Positions 51,074 through 60,300 of a DNA stretch of 64,000 bases are shown here, piece after piece. Below the pieces are notes generated by a model. The model saw nothing but the letters and a program-made list of their open reading frames with translations, had not been told where the DNA came from and ran no database searches. How positions within the stretch are numbered: the stretch's first letter is position 1; every line of letters begins with the position of its first letter. This stretch comes from Aphelocoma coerulescens (lineage: Eukaryota; Chordata; Aves; Passeriformes; Corvidae), in NCBI RefSeq assembly GCF_041296385.1, contig NC_091016.1, forward strand, positions 13,803,497-13,867,496. The letters are read 5' to 3'. The position numbers were made by a program, and so were the translations under genes.

Positions 51074-52987
51074 ATGGTGCTCAGCTTGTCTGCATGGGTA
51101 CTGTATCTTGCTCTCTATATCTTTCCTCACATGGGGAACTACCTGCCTGTAGTATTACTCCTGTTAAAACCAGGGAATGGTATGAGAATTGCTTTAATGG
51201 TTTATTATGTCTATAGCATAATAACCTGCGAGGCGATGAATGCCATTCGGAAAATATACTCCATTTTGTTTGGCTGTCCTAGTCTGGGCTCCTATTTCTG
51301 GGATCTCCTCAACAATCGCACCCAGCCCCTGGTGGGAGGAGTAGAGAGTGGTTTCTTCCAGCCTTTCAGGCCAGGCACAGCAGTTTTTGAAAATATTGAA
51401 CTCCCTCTGGATGTCAAAGATAGCATAAACTTGCTGTCAGTTCTGCTTTGTCTTCTCTGTACAGCCTGCACCATGTACACCATGCTCAGAATCAGAGCTA
51501 TGGCACAGCATCCTCAGGATGAGGGAGGGAAGAAGAGCAGAGCAACAAACACCATGTCTGCACAGACTGTCACAGAGAAGAAAGAAACCAAATGCAAAAC
51601 AACAGCGTCCATGTCTACGCAGACTGACACAAAGGAAAAAGGAACCAAACGCAAAGCAACAGTGTCCATCTCTACGCAGACTGACACAGAGGAGAAAGAA
51701 ACCAAATGCAAAACGACAGCATCCATGTCTACGCAGACTGACACAGAGGAGAAAGAAGCCAGACGCAAGACAACAGCGCCCATGTCTACGCAGACTGACA
51801 CAGAGGAGAAAGGAACCAAAAGCACTGTCAGCATCCCCACGCAAACCATCACTGAACCAGAACAGCCTAAACCGATTGCAGTTGCCCCCGTGCAGAAGAA
51901 GAAATCAAAAAGCAAGTCAGTCCGCATAGTGACTGACGAGGATGCAGCAGGACCTTCGCACCCAGCAGAAGAGGCAGAGCCAGAGATCATCACTCGGTCA
52001 CTATCCCTGGGTGAGCTGCGTGACCTGCGGAGGGAATTCACCCGCCAGACGAATGAGTCCATCCTGACCTGGCTCCTCCGCATCTGGGACGCTGCAGCCA
52101 ATGACACTATTCTAGACGGAAGTGAGGCCAGGCAACTGGGATCTCTGTCCCGGGATGTGGTCATTGACCAGGGGATCGGGAGAACCCAAGAAACCCTCAG
52201 CCTCTGGCGGCGACTGCTTACAAGTGTCAGGGACAGGTACCTTTGTAAAGAAGACCTCCAGGTACACCAAGGAAAATGGAGCACAATGGAACAAGGTATC
52301 CGGTGCCTGAGGGAATTGGCTGTGCTGGAGATCATTTTCTCAGAAGATGAGAGATTTCCTAAGAGCCCAGATGGTGTCCAGTGCACATCACAGATGTGGT
52401 TGAGGTTCGCACGCCTCGGACCAGAGATATACTCCCGTTACCTGGCAACGCTGCAATGGAGGGAAGGCGAGGACAGGGTGGGCGTCTTGGTGAACAAGCT
52501 GAGGATTTACGAGGACACTGTCACAGCCCCATTTCGCACCCATGTCTCATCCGTGGAAACAAGTCTTTTGGCTGAGCAAGTCCGGAGCTTGGTTGAAGAA
52601 GGCCATCAGAAATTGAAAAAGGAGCTTAAGGAAGAGATTTATCACATCTCGCCAGAACTAACAAGAGTCTCTGCCATTAGGAGCCGGCGCCCCCCAACCA
52701 GGGAGAGAGGATACACGCCACGAGGTAATCTCTGGTTTTTCCTTCAGGAACATGGAGAAGACATGAGTAAGTGGCATGGAAAACCCACCTCCTCCTTAGC
52801 AGCCAGGGTACGTGAACTAAAAAGAGGGACAACTACCACAAGAAGCGCATCTAGAGTCAACATTGCTCCGGTCTCTCGCACACAGAACTCCAGACGGTAC
52901 CAGAATGACAGTATGACTGATCCTCTTGAAGGGACCTCAGGTACATACTCACCGGAAGGGAGCAACATGCACCAGAACCAGGAATAG
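51074..52987 (+). CDS. gag: Gag polyprotein with membrane segments and TQT repeats
   Basis: Structural polyprotein of the provirus, 637 codons, open. The ATG sits in ACCATGG, an ideal initiation context, 65 nt after the 5' LTR. Regions by residue: hydrophobic stretches at about 3-31, 37-52 and 117-138 that read as membrane segments, with an N-R-T glycosylation sequon at 81-83 between the second and third. Then a 19-residue tandem repeat at about 161-260 with TQT cores at 182, 201, 220, 239 and 256 and an AQT at 163. Next a basic KKKSKSKS patch (275-282), a helical capsid-like domain (about 305-490), a lysine/glutamate-rich coiled-coil-like segment and an Arg-rich tail. No CX2CX4HX4C zinc knuckle occurs anywhere. 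The hydrophobic N terminus recalls the ER-targeted Gag of env-less intracisternal particles; that comparison is an inference. It ends in UAG, in frame with pol. Confidence 0.88.
   Translation: MVLSLSAWVLYLALYIFPHMGNYLPVVLLLLKPGNGMRIALMVYYVYSIITCEAMNAIRKIYSILFGCPSLGSYFWDLLNNRTQPLVGGVESGFFQPFRPGTAVFENIELPLDVKDSINLLSVLLCLLCTACTMYTMLRIRAMAQHPQDEGGKKSRATNTMSAQTVTEKKETKCKTTASMSTQTDTKEKGTKRKATVSISTQTDTEEKETKCKTTASMSTQTDTEEKEARRKTTAPMSTQTDTEEKGTKSTVSIPTQTITEPEQPKPIAVAPVQKKKSKSKSVRIVTDEDAAGPSHPAEEAEPEIITRSLSLGELRDLRREFTRQTNESILTWLLRIWDAAANDTILDGSEARQLGSLSRDVVIDQGIGRTQETLSLWRRLLTSVRDRYLCKEDLQVHQGKWSTMEQGIRCLRELAVLEIIFSEDERFPKSPDGVQCTSQMWLRFARLGPEIYSRYLATLQWREGEDRVGVLVNKLRIYEDTVTAPFRTHVSSVETSLLAEQVRSLVEEGHQKLKKELKEEIYHISPELTRVSAIRSRRPPTRERGYTPRGNLWFFLQEHGEDMSKWHGKPTSSLAARVRELKRGTTTTRSASRVNIAPVSRTQNSRRYQNDSMTDPLEGTSGTYSPEGSNMHQNQE
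51554..51832 (+). repeat. 57-bp tandem repeat inside gag
   Basis: Units start at 51554, 51611, 51668, 51725 and 51782, each 57 bp except the shortened last. All share ATGTCTACGCAGACTGACAC-like starts. Each unit codes for 19 residues with one TQT (first unit AQT), and a further PTQT follows at about 51836-51847. The length is a multiple of three, so copy-number changes keep the frame. Confidence 0.95.
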
Positions 52988-53062
52988 AGGGGCCCTGCCT
53001 CTAGCCAGGTAGAGGAAAGGGATAATCGGGTCTTTTGGACTGTGTGGGTCCGATGGCCTGGC
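52985..53062 (+). promoter_or_regulatory. Gag-pol UAG readthrough site with possible pseudoknot
   Basis: The gag stop is UAG (52985-52987) and the next codons continue open in the same frame into pol. There is no frameshift and no independent pol start. Ten bases downstream, CCTCTA (52998-53003) pairs with TAGAGG (53010-53015). The 6-nt loop GCCAGG (53004-53009) can pair with CCTGGC at 53057-53062, giving an H-type pseudoknot. Murine leukaemia virus expresses Pol by UAG readthrough with a pseudoknot starting 8 nt downstream. The resemblance is suggestive. The 6-bp stems could also be chance. Confidence 0.6.
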
Positions 53063-56000
53063 ACAGCTGACCCACAAAAATACACGGCTTTGGTTGACAC
53101 AGGCGCTCAATGTACTCTGATGCCATCAAGGTATGTGGGAGCAGAACCCATTTCTATTTGTGGGGTGACAGGAGGATCCCAGCAGCTGACTGTACTGGAA
53201 GCTGAAGTGAGTTTAACTGGGAACGAGTGGCAGAAACACCCCATCGTGACTGGCCCGGAGGCCCCGTGCATTCTCGGCATAGACTATCTCAGAAATGGAT
53301 ATTTCAAGGACCCAAAAGGACATCGTTGGGCTTTTGGGATAGCTGCTGTGGAGACAGAAGATATCAGACAACTGAGTACATTGCCTGGCCTCTCAGATGA
53401 CCCGTCTGCCGTGGGACTGCTAAGAGTTGAAGAACAACAGGTACCAATCGCCACAGCAACAGTACACCGTCGGCAATACCGCACCGACAGAGACTCTGTG
53501 GTTCCCGTCCATGAGATGATTCGTAAACTGGAGAGCCAAGGGGTGGTCAGCAAGGCCCATTCACCTTTCAACAGCCCTATATGGCCAGTGCGTAAGTCCA
53601 ACGGGGAATGGAGACTGACAGTGGATTACCGTGGCCTGAATGAAGTCACACCACCATTGAGCGCTGCTGTGCCGGACATGTTGGAACTTCAGTACGAGCT
53701 GGAGTCCAAAGCAGCGAAGTGGTACTCCACTATTGACATTGCCAACGCCTTCTTCTCCATTCCTTTGGCAGCAGAATGCAGGCCCCAGTTTGCTTTCACT
53801 TGGAGGGGTGTGCAATACACCTGGAACCGACTGCCCCAGGGGTGGAAGCACAGTCCTACCATTTGCCATGGACTGATCCAAACTGCACTGGAAAAGGGTG
53901 AGGCCCCAGAACATCTGCAATACATCGACGACATCATCGTGTGGGGAAACACAGCAAAGGAAGTATTTGAGAAAGGAGAGAAAATCATCCAGATTCTCCT
54001 GGAAGCTGGCTTTGCCATCAAAAGGAGCAAAGTCAAGGGACCTGCCCAAGAGATCCAGTTCCTGGGAGTAAAGTGGCAAGATGGACGACGTCAGATTCCC
54101 ACCGAGGTCGTCAACAAGATCACTGCGATGTCTCCACCGACCAGTAAGAAGGAAACACAAGCTTTCCTAGGTGCCATAGGTTTTTGGAGAATGCACATTC
54201 CTGAGTACAGCCAGATTGTGAGCCCTCTCTACCTGGTTACCCGCAAGAAGAACGATTTCCACTGGGGCCCTGAACAGCAGCAAGCCTTCGCCCAGATCAA
54301 ACAGGAAATCGCTCATGCGGTAGCCCTTGGCCCAGTCAGGACAGGACCAGAGGTGAAGAATGTGCTCTACTCTGCAGCCGGGAGCCATGGTCTGTCCTGG
54401 AGCCTCTGGCAGAAGGTGCCTGGTGAGACTCGTGGCCGACCACTGGGATTCTGGAGCCGAAGCTACAGAGGATCTGAAGCTAACTACACTCCCACAGAGA
54501 AGGAAATCTTGGCCGCCTATGAAGGAGTCCAAGCTGCCTCAGAGGTAATCGGCACAGAGGCACAACTCCTCCTGGCACCCCGACTACCAGTGCTGGGGTG
54601 GATGTTCAAGGGAAAGGTTCCTGCCATGCATCACGCCACCGACACCACATGGAGCAAATGGATTGCTCTCATCACACAGCGTGCCCGTATTGGAAACCCG
54701 AATCGCCCTGGGATTCTGGAAATTATAACAAACTGGCCTGAAGGTGAGACTTTTGGATTATCTTCTGAAGAAGAGGAAGAGCAAGTGACTCGTGCTGAGG
54801 AAGCCCCACCATATAATGAGCTACCGGAGACTGAAAGACGTTATGCCCTCTTCACTGATGGTTCCTGCCGAATTGTAGGCACTAACAGGAAGTGGAAAGC
54901 TGCAGTATGGAGCCCCACACGGCAAGTTGCACAAGCTACCGAGGGACAAGGTGGATCGAGTCAGGTTGCAGAGCTTAAAGCCGTCCAGCTGGCTTTGGAT
55001 ATTGCTGAACGAGAGAAGTGGCCGAGGCTTTATCTCTACACCGACTCGTGGATGGTAGCTAACGCTCTGTGGGGATGGCTGGTTCGCTGGAGAAAAGCCA
55101 ACTGGCAGCGCAGAGGGAAACCCATCTGGGCCGCTGAGATTTGGCAGGACATCGCCGCCCGAGTAGAGAAGCTGACCGTGAAGGTTCGACACGTGGATGC
55201 GCACGTACCCAAGAGTCGGGCTAATGAAGAACATCGCAACAACGAGCAGGTGGACCGAGCTGCCAAGGTGAAAGTATCACAGGTGGATCTGGACTGGCAG
55301 CACAAGGGAGAATTATTCCTAGCTCGTTGGGCCCATGATGCCTCTGGTCATCAGGGGAGAGATGCAACATACCAATGGGCCCGTGACCGAGGGGTGGACC
55401 TTACCATGGACAGCATCTCACAGGTCATCCACAGTTGTGAGACCTGTGCTGCAATCAAACAGGCCAAGCGGGTGAAGCCTCTGTGGTACGGTGGACGATG
55501 GTCAAAGTACAGGTATGGGGAAGCCTGGCAAATTGATTACATCACCCTTCCCCAAACTCGCCAAGGCAAGCGCTACGTGTTGACCATGGTTGAAGCAACC
55601 ACTGGATGGCTGGAGACCTACCCTGTGCCTCATGCTACAGCCCGGAACACCATCTTGGGCCTGGAAAAGCAAGTCCTGTGGAGACATGGCACCCCGGACA
55701 GGATCGAGTCAGACAACGGGACTCATTTTAAGAACAGCCTCATCAACACCTGGGCCAGAGAACACGGTATCGAATGGATATATCACATTCCTTATCATGC
55801 ACCAGCTGCTGGAAAAGTTGAACGCTGCAATGGACTACTTAAAACCACCCTAAAGGCACTTGGTGGGGGAACCTTCAAAAATTGGGAAGCGAACTTAGCG
55901 AAGGCTACCTGGATGGTCAATACCCGAGGGTCCATCAATCGAGCTGGTCCTGCCGAGTCTGAACCCTTGCACACAGTGGATGGAGATAGAGTCCCTGTGG

Positions 56001-56182
56001 TACACCTGAGAGGTATTTTAGGAAAGACTGTTTGGATTAATCCCACCTCAGGCAAAGGCAAACCCATCCGTGGGATTGTCTTTGCTCAAGGACCTGGTTG
56101 CACTTGGTGGGTAATGCAAAAAGATGGGGAAACCCGTTGTGTACCACAGGGAGACCTAATCTTAGGTGAGAACGGTGTGTAG
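52988..56182 (+). CDS. pol: Pol: protease, RT, RNase H, integrase
   Basis: An open frame of 1,064 codons after the gag UAG, read as part of a Gag-Pol fusion. Residues counted from 52988: aspartic protease with DTGA at 37-40 and an ILGIDYLR block; reverse transcriptase with LPQGWKHSP and the catalytic YIDD at 312-315; a tether; RNase H with TDGS (Asp 624), an ELKAV glutamate, YTDSW and HVDAH; integrase with an HHCC zinc motif (first His 783, Cys 817 and 820) and a core triad Asp 850, Asp 909, Glu 945 spaced DD35E. The end carries a CTWWVMQKDG-like domain. All catalytic residues I can check are present and there are no breaks. No dUTPase follows the integrase, unlike mammalian ERVL. The family is ERVL/spuma-like by motif, not by tree. 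Confidence 0.93.
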   Translation, partial: RGPASSQVEERDNRVFWTVWVRWPGTADPQKYTALVDTGAQCTLMPSRYVGAEPISICGVTGGSQQLTVLEAEVSLTGNEWQKHPIVTGPEAPCILGIDYLRNGYFKDPKGHRWAFGIAAVETEDIRQLSTLPGLSDDPSAVGLLRVEEQQVPIATATVHRRQYRTDRDSVVPVHEMIRKLESQGVVSKAHSPFNSPIWPVRKSNGEWRLTVDYRGLNEVTPPLSAAVPDMLELQYELESKAAKWYSTIDIANAFFSIPLAAECRPQFAFTWRGVQYTWNRLPQGWKHSPTICHGLIQTALEKGEAPEHLQYIDDIIVWGNTAKEVFEKGEKIIQILLEAGFAIKRSKVKGPAQEIQFLGVKWQDGRRQIPTEVVNKITAMSPPTSKKETQAFLGAIGFWRMHIPEYSQIVSPLYLVTRKKNDFHWGPEQQQAFAQIKQEIAHAVALGPVRTGPEVKNVLYSAAGSHGLSWSLWQKVPGETRGRPLGFWSRSYRGSEANYTPTEKEILAAYEGVQAASEVIGTEAQLLLAPRLPVLGWMFKGKVPAMHHATDTTWSKWIALITQRARIGNPNRPGILEIITNWPEGETFGLSSEEEEEQVTRAEEAPPYNELPETERRYALFTDGSCRIVGTNRKWKAAVWSPTRQVAQATEGQGGSSQVAELKAVQLALDIAEREKWPRLYLYTDSWMVANALWGWLVRWRKANWQRRGKPIWAAEIWQDIAARVEKLTVKVRHVDAHVPKSRANEEHRNNEQVDRAAKVKVSQVDLDWQHKGELFLARWAHDASGHQGRDATYQWARDRGVDLTMDSISQVIHSCETCAAIKQAKRVKPLWYGGRWSKYRYGEAWQIDYITLPQTRQGKRYVLTMVEATTGWLETYPVPHATARNTILGLEKQVLWRHGTPDRIESDNGTHFKNSLINTWAREHGIEWIYHIPYHAPAAGKVERCNGLLKTTLKALGGGTFKNWEANLAKATWMVNTRGSINRAGPAESEPLHTVDGDRVPVVHLRGILGKTVWINPTSGKGKPIRGIVFAQGPGCTWWVMQKDGETRCVPQGDLILGENGV

Positions 56183-56187
56183 GGTTT

Positions 56188-56191
<4 letters not shown>

Positions 56192-56231
<40 letters not shown>
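56192..56231. repeat. (TA)n microsatellite in provirus 3' region
   Basis: About 19 TA dinucleotides followed by TGTATGTGTG, between the pol stop and the 3' LTR. Such tracts change length quickly, so it may be polymorphic between copies. Confidence 0.95.
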
Positions 56232-56241
<10 letters not shown>

Positions 56242-56286
56242 TTAGAGTTTAAGAAGGTATTGATTTGGGATGATGTAGATGGTAAT

Positions 56287-56304
56287 AGAATAAGGGGTGG
56301 ATAA
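56287..56304 (+). promoter_or_regulatory. Polypurine tract candidate
   Basis: AGAATAAGGGGTGGATAA lies directly before the 3' LTR. It is purine-rich, with a GGGGTGG core, but is interrupted by T. Its position is right for plus-strand priming. Confidence 0.5.
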
Positions 56305-56858
56305 TGTCCTGGGTTGAGGTGTATTCTATTACCATCCTCATGAGCTGTTGAAATCAGGTGGGGCAGTGTTTTCCTTGCCTCCTCCCCCCAGATTATCTTT
56401 CTGTTAATGGCCCATCATTGTCCTGCTGCATGACTCAGAGATAACTCCCTCCGGACTATCTTCTGTTAACGAGCCTAATCAACACCTGGCCTCATGACTC
56501 ATTACCTCATTGTGAGATGCTCCACCCAGAGGGAGGAACCAAGCATCCCATCATGGATATAACTGGGACTCTGAGCATCAAAGGGACGGGCTCCACTGGA
56601 TTTCCAGAGGACAGGAGCTACACAGCCACCGCTGGACTTTCTGAGGAAGAGCAGACCCCTTCTACTACAGGATCACCACTTCAGAGGATTGCAGCCACCA
56701 TTCCACCAGACTGCTACCACTACCCTGCCTAATAGGGATTCAGGTTGTATCTTGGCTCTGTCAGTGTTTTCTTTTACTTTCTTTTCCTTTTCTTTAATTT
56801 CCATTAAATTGTTATTCTGACTTGGTGCCTCTCACTGGTTTATTTTCAAACTAGTACA
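56305..56858 (+). repeat. 3' LTR (554 bp)
   Basis: Reads identical to 50455-51008 throughout at a constant +5,850 offset. It carries the TATAA at 56558-56562 and the ATTAAA at 56803-56808. It ends 402 bp before the WDPCP exon at 57261. Confidence 0.96.
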
Positions 56859-56863
56859 ATACC
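56859..56863. repeat. Target site duplication, right copy (ATACC)
   Basis: Matches 50450-50454 exactly. Confidence 0.9.
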
Positions 56864-57260
56864 CTTCTGGGGAACTAGTCCAATTGATAAGACTTTGATC
56901 CCTATGGCAGCAGGAAAATGCTCATGTGCAGCAGCCTTTGGCAGCCTGCTGGACCTTCTGTAGTTGACAATTTAGAGAAGACATTTCCTCCTCGCTAACT
57001 ACAGCCAATATACACTCAGTCTCTGTCTTTTAAAAATTCTTGGACCTGTTTCTTGTTGCTGCTCATTGGCTACTGGGCCTCCTTTTCAAGGGAAAAGCCA
57101 AGGGTGAAAGCTGTGGAAGCATATAGGTTTCCATTCAGTTTGATCCATCTCAAGAGAGGACACCCTTGTCCTTATGGACATCCAAGGCAAACAGTTGGCA
57201 GCTTGGCTGGTACTTTCAAACTAAGTAAGTGTGATACCATATCTTGATTCTTCTTAACAG
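56864..57260. other. WDPCP intron between provirus and exon
   Basis: About 400 bp of unique intron, with a TTCTTCTTAACAG acceptor at its end. No other element is visible. Confidence 0.7.
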
Positions 57261-57387
57261 AACTTCTGGGGCAGTCAGATGAAGAAGACCCATCTTTCAC
57301 TGACCAATCTCCAGAGCAGGGAGGAGGGTGCAACCTGCCTGCTCCTGGCCCTGCCGACACACCACCAGTGCAGAGCTGCTCTGGCAG
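57261..57387 (+). CDS. WDPCP: WDPCP exon, ELLGQSDEEDP... (tail region)
   Basis: A 127-nt exon. Its first two bases complete the split Glu codon from the exon at 26769-26871, giving ...TTG-E-LLGQSDEED. The vertebrate protein, as I recall it, also continues ...E-LLG after that block, which supports the call. The remaining part (PEQGGGCNLPAPGPADTPP) is acidic, then Gly/Pro-rich, looks disordered, and has no domain I know. The donor is GGCAG|GTGAGT and the acceptor has a good pyrimidine tract. It ends with two bases of a codon. The tail of this protein is poorly conserved, so the call rests on phase, splice sites and the LLG match. Confidence 0.82.
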
Positions 57388-60300
57388 GTGAGTTCTGAAT
57401 AGTTTTGAAATGTATGTTCGATATTCTGAACCTTCCTGACAACTGCAGTTGTTGTGTGCATCACGACTGCAAACACAATAAAATATTAAGACCCTAAGGA
57501 GGAACTAAGAAAAACCTGGAAGCCCAAAGGACACGGCGCAGACACAAAGAAATCTCCAGAAACAGACAATTTGCAAGCTTTTAACACACACTAGCACAAC
57601 CATTTTCCAATTAAATGGTTTGGGCAAAGGCAGCCTTGCTTGTTGAATATGGAGAAAAGTGAAATACAGCAATGGAAATGCAGCAAATTAACAGATGCAG
57701 GTGGTGAACAGAACTTTTAAAAACCTGACATGATCTTTGCAGATTTCTGTAAGCACATCTCTAGCCTGTGATCAAAACCCCTGGGAAGATCTTTTGAGAG
57801 TGCCCTTGTTCTGAAGTTGATTCAAACCTTGAACTTAGCTATGAGAGAAACAACAGCTCTGATGACTGGGGTTTTTTTTCCAATGCTTTCATTGCACATC
57901 ACCTTGAAAGGGGTAGGAAATTAGAAAGAAACAGCTCTTCTGCGAAAATTCAAAAAGCATTTGTTTCTCTTATTTTTCTTAATGCATTCTTGGTAAAAAA
58001 AGAAAAAAAAACCAGTTATTTGTTCCCATTGAGTATATAGATATGTAGTATATAGACCTATTTTTATTTTCTATGCCTACTGCATGTAGGAATGGTTTTA
58101 GTAAATCTGATGTGAGTATGCCATTGAACTTCCACATTGCATTCATCCCAGCCATTTGTACATAACTGTGCTGAACACGCTGTTCATGTGGGCAAAACAC
58201 ACATTTCCTTCTCTTTCTGGAAATCTGCATGTTAACTAGTTTTCTGTCTCCCCTCACATGGGCACATTGAGCTTTTTCAGTATTCAGGGTTATATCCATT
58301 TTGCCAGTTGCACATCACAAGTGAAGTATTTCTTTTATACATTGCCTACAACTTTTAGGACACAGGGCACGCTCTAAAGCTTTCAGAGCTATCTAATGGG
58401 TTCGGAGGTGGGGCCTACCTTTAAAAGTACAGTGCACAGTTATTCCTTCTTAACTTTCGGGATGAAGATACCACCATACTGATATGGGCAAATAATATAG
58501 AAGGTCTCCATGCTGCAGACTGCATTGTCTCCAGAGGGCTCTCCAAGTGCTCTAAGAAAAGGAGCTCCTTTAGCAGCGCACCAGAGCAGAGACTAATCCC
58601 AACACGCCTCTGATCCCAAGGTATAAACACGCTATCCTCCCTCCCTTCAGCTCGCCTTTTCCCTTTCAGAGGTTGCTATGACTCACACATCTCTGGCAGT
58701 CCCACATCTGCCTTCGTCAGGCGTCTCGGGAGAGAGACTGAGTTCAACTTTGCTCCGACTCCTGGGCTCCCCACCTGACCACGTTTGCCTGCACCTACCC
58801 AGCTGGGTCACCATAAGCTGCTGAGCCTCAGGAGTGGTTCCTTGCAATCTCCAGAGCTGCATGAACTGCTGGGATTTCCCAAGGCTTTTGGTTGCAGAGC
58901 ATAAAGCAAGCTCCCACCCGTGCACCAGCTCCTCCGCCTGCGGACACCTGGAGATGCCGCTGACCTCCGCCGGGAGAGGCCGGAGATTTTGATTGCCGCT
59001 TGCAATGCTATGAAAGAAAACTTCTCACGGCTCTCCTGGCTGGCCACAGCTGCTTGAAGCCTGCCAAAAAGAATTTAGGTTTCGAAGGCACTCCCTGTGA
59101 CAACACCAACCATCTGGGAAGGTCACCTGCTGAGGCACAGGTGACTCCAACAGCTTCTTCCCTGTGCTTAAAGAAAGCCACAGATGGTTGCAAGCACCCA
59201 ACTGTGGCTTGGTTTGCCTCCAGTTTCACAGAGTTGCTCTTCTACAACACGTCTGCTGCCAAGTCTGCACCAGACTTCTTCATGTGAAGAAATCTCTATA
59301 AAGAAAGGAAGTTTTAGTGTTGGGACCCTACATAAATAGGGCTGTTCTCTGGTTTGCAGTCATTGCAGTGTTTAATCTCTCTGTTCAACATACTCACAGC
59401 ATTACCAGAGTTTTCCAGTTTTGTAATTGGCTTCCTCTGGGAAGCAGTGGTTCTTTAAGTTCCTGTAAGACACCACACCAGGACTTTGCTGGTGTTCAGC
59501 GAGACAATCCAATGGCTGTTCTTTCTTCTTTCAGAGTCTTTGGTTATCTTCCTTGGCTTTACATCTTTGTACCAGCTAGTCACACCAATTACTACATTAC
59601 TGCATTTCTAACACAACCACCCCTCTCAGTCCCAGATGCAGTCCCAGATCTGTATTTCACTCAACTTCCTGGAGGCTCATCTCCAGCACATACTTCTTTC
59701 TTTCTTGTATTTCAGCTTTTGGGACAGCTGAGGCATATCTCATGAGTTACACCTAAGCAGAAGTCACAAGCAAGGGCCCTGTGAAGACTAGCAGAAGACA
59801 CTTATGTTCCACTTGCTTAATAAACCTTGTTTCTGATGCCCTTCAGGGCATTTGACATCTGCATATGTGTAACTGGAGCCCAGTTTTCAGGCTGTGTGAT
59901 TAAAAAATCACTTCAACTAACTCTTCACATCATCATTTCCTTTAGTTAACCAGGAAAGCCATAGTCCAGGATGAAGACAGGGACAGCAAACAGATGGAAA
60001 AGGCTGGAAACAAAATAATTATTTATAAAACAATCTCAAGGATTTATTTCTTTGAGAACTTATTCTTGATTTAACTCCACGATGTTTTATGGAAGCAGCA
60101 ATAGTGTTGCTGCCAGTGGAGAGCTGTAGTTAACTTTCTGAGCCAGACACACACACACAAAGTTATGGGCAGCAAAGATTTCGGAACAACTTTCCAGAAA
60201 GCAGTGTTTCATTTGCTGCCTGATTTCTTTCACTCTAACATAAAAAGCACAGTTAAACACCACCAACAATGCACAGTCCAGTGAATAATTTCTTAAGATA

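Larger units (their letters stand above)
50455..56858 (+). mobile_element. Complete ERVL-like endogenous retrovirus, env-less
   Basis: A 6,404-bp provirus with the order 5' LTR, primer binding site, gag, in-frame UAG, pol (protease, RT, RNase H, integrase), a short 3' non-coding segment with a (TA)n tract, and 3' LTR. It is flanked by ATACC duplications. By eye the LTRs are identical over 554 bp at a constant offset of 5,850, and both genes are open, so it is a very recent insertion. The pol motifs (LPQGWKHSP, YIDDI) and the lack of env suggest class III (ERVL/spuma-related), with moderate confidence. The LTR start TGTCCTGG is common among avian LTRs of this kind, from memory. It lies in the sense orientation in a WDPCP intron, 402 bp before the next exon. 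Confidence 0.95.

Noticed and set aside
51514..52386. 290-codon open frame antisense to gag
   Set aside because: It mirrors the gag repeat region (its repeated SVSVCVDMD-like pattern is the reverse of the TQT units). No promoter or independent feature supports it.
53561..54160. 199-codon minus-strand frame within pol
   Set aside because: It is the shadow of the conserved RT reading frame on the other strand.
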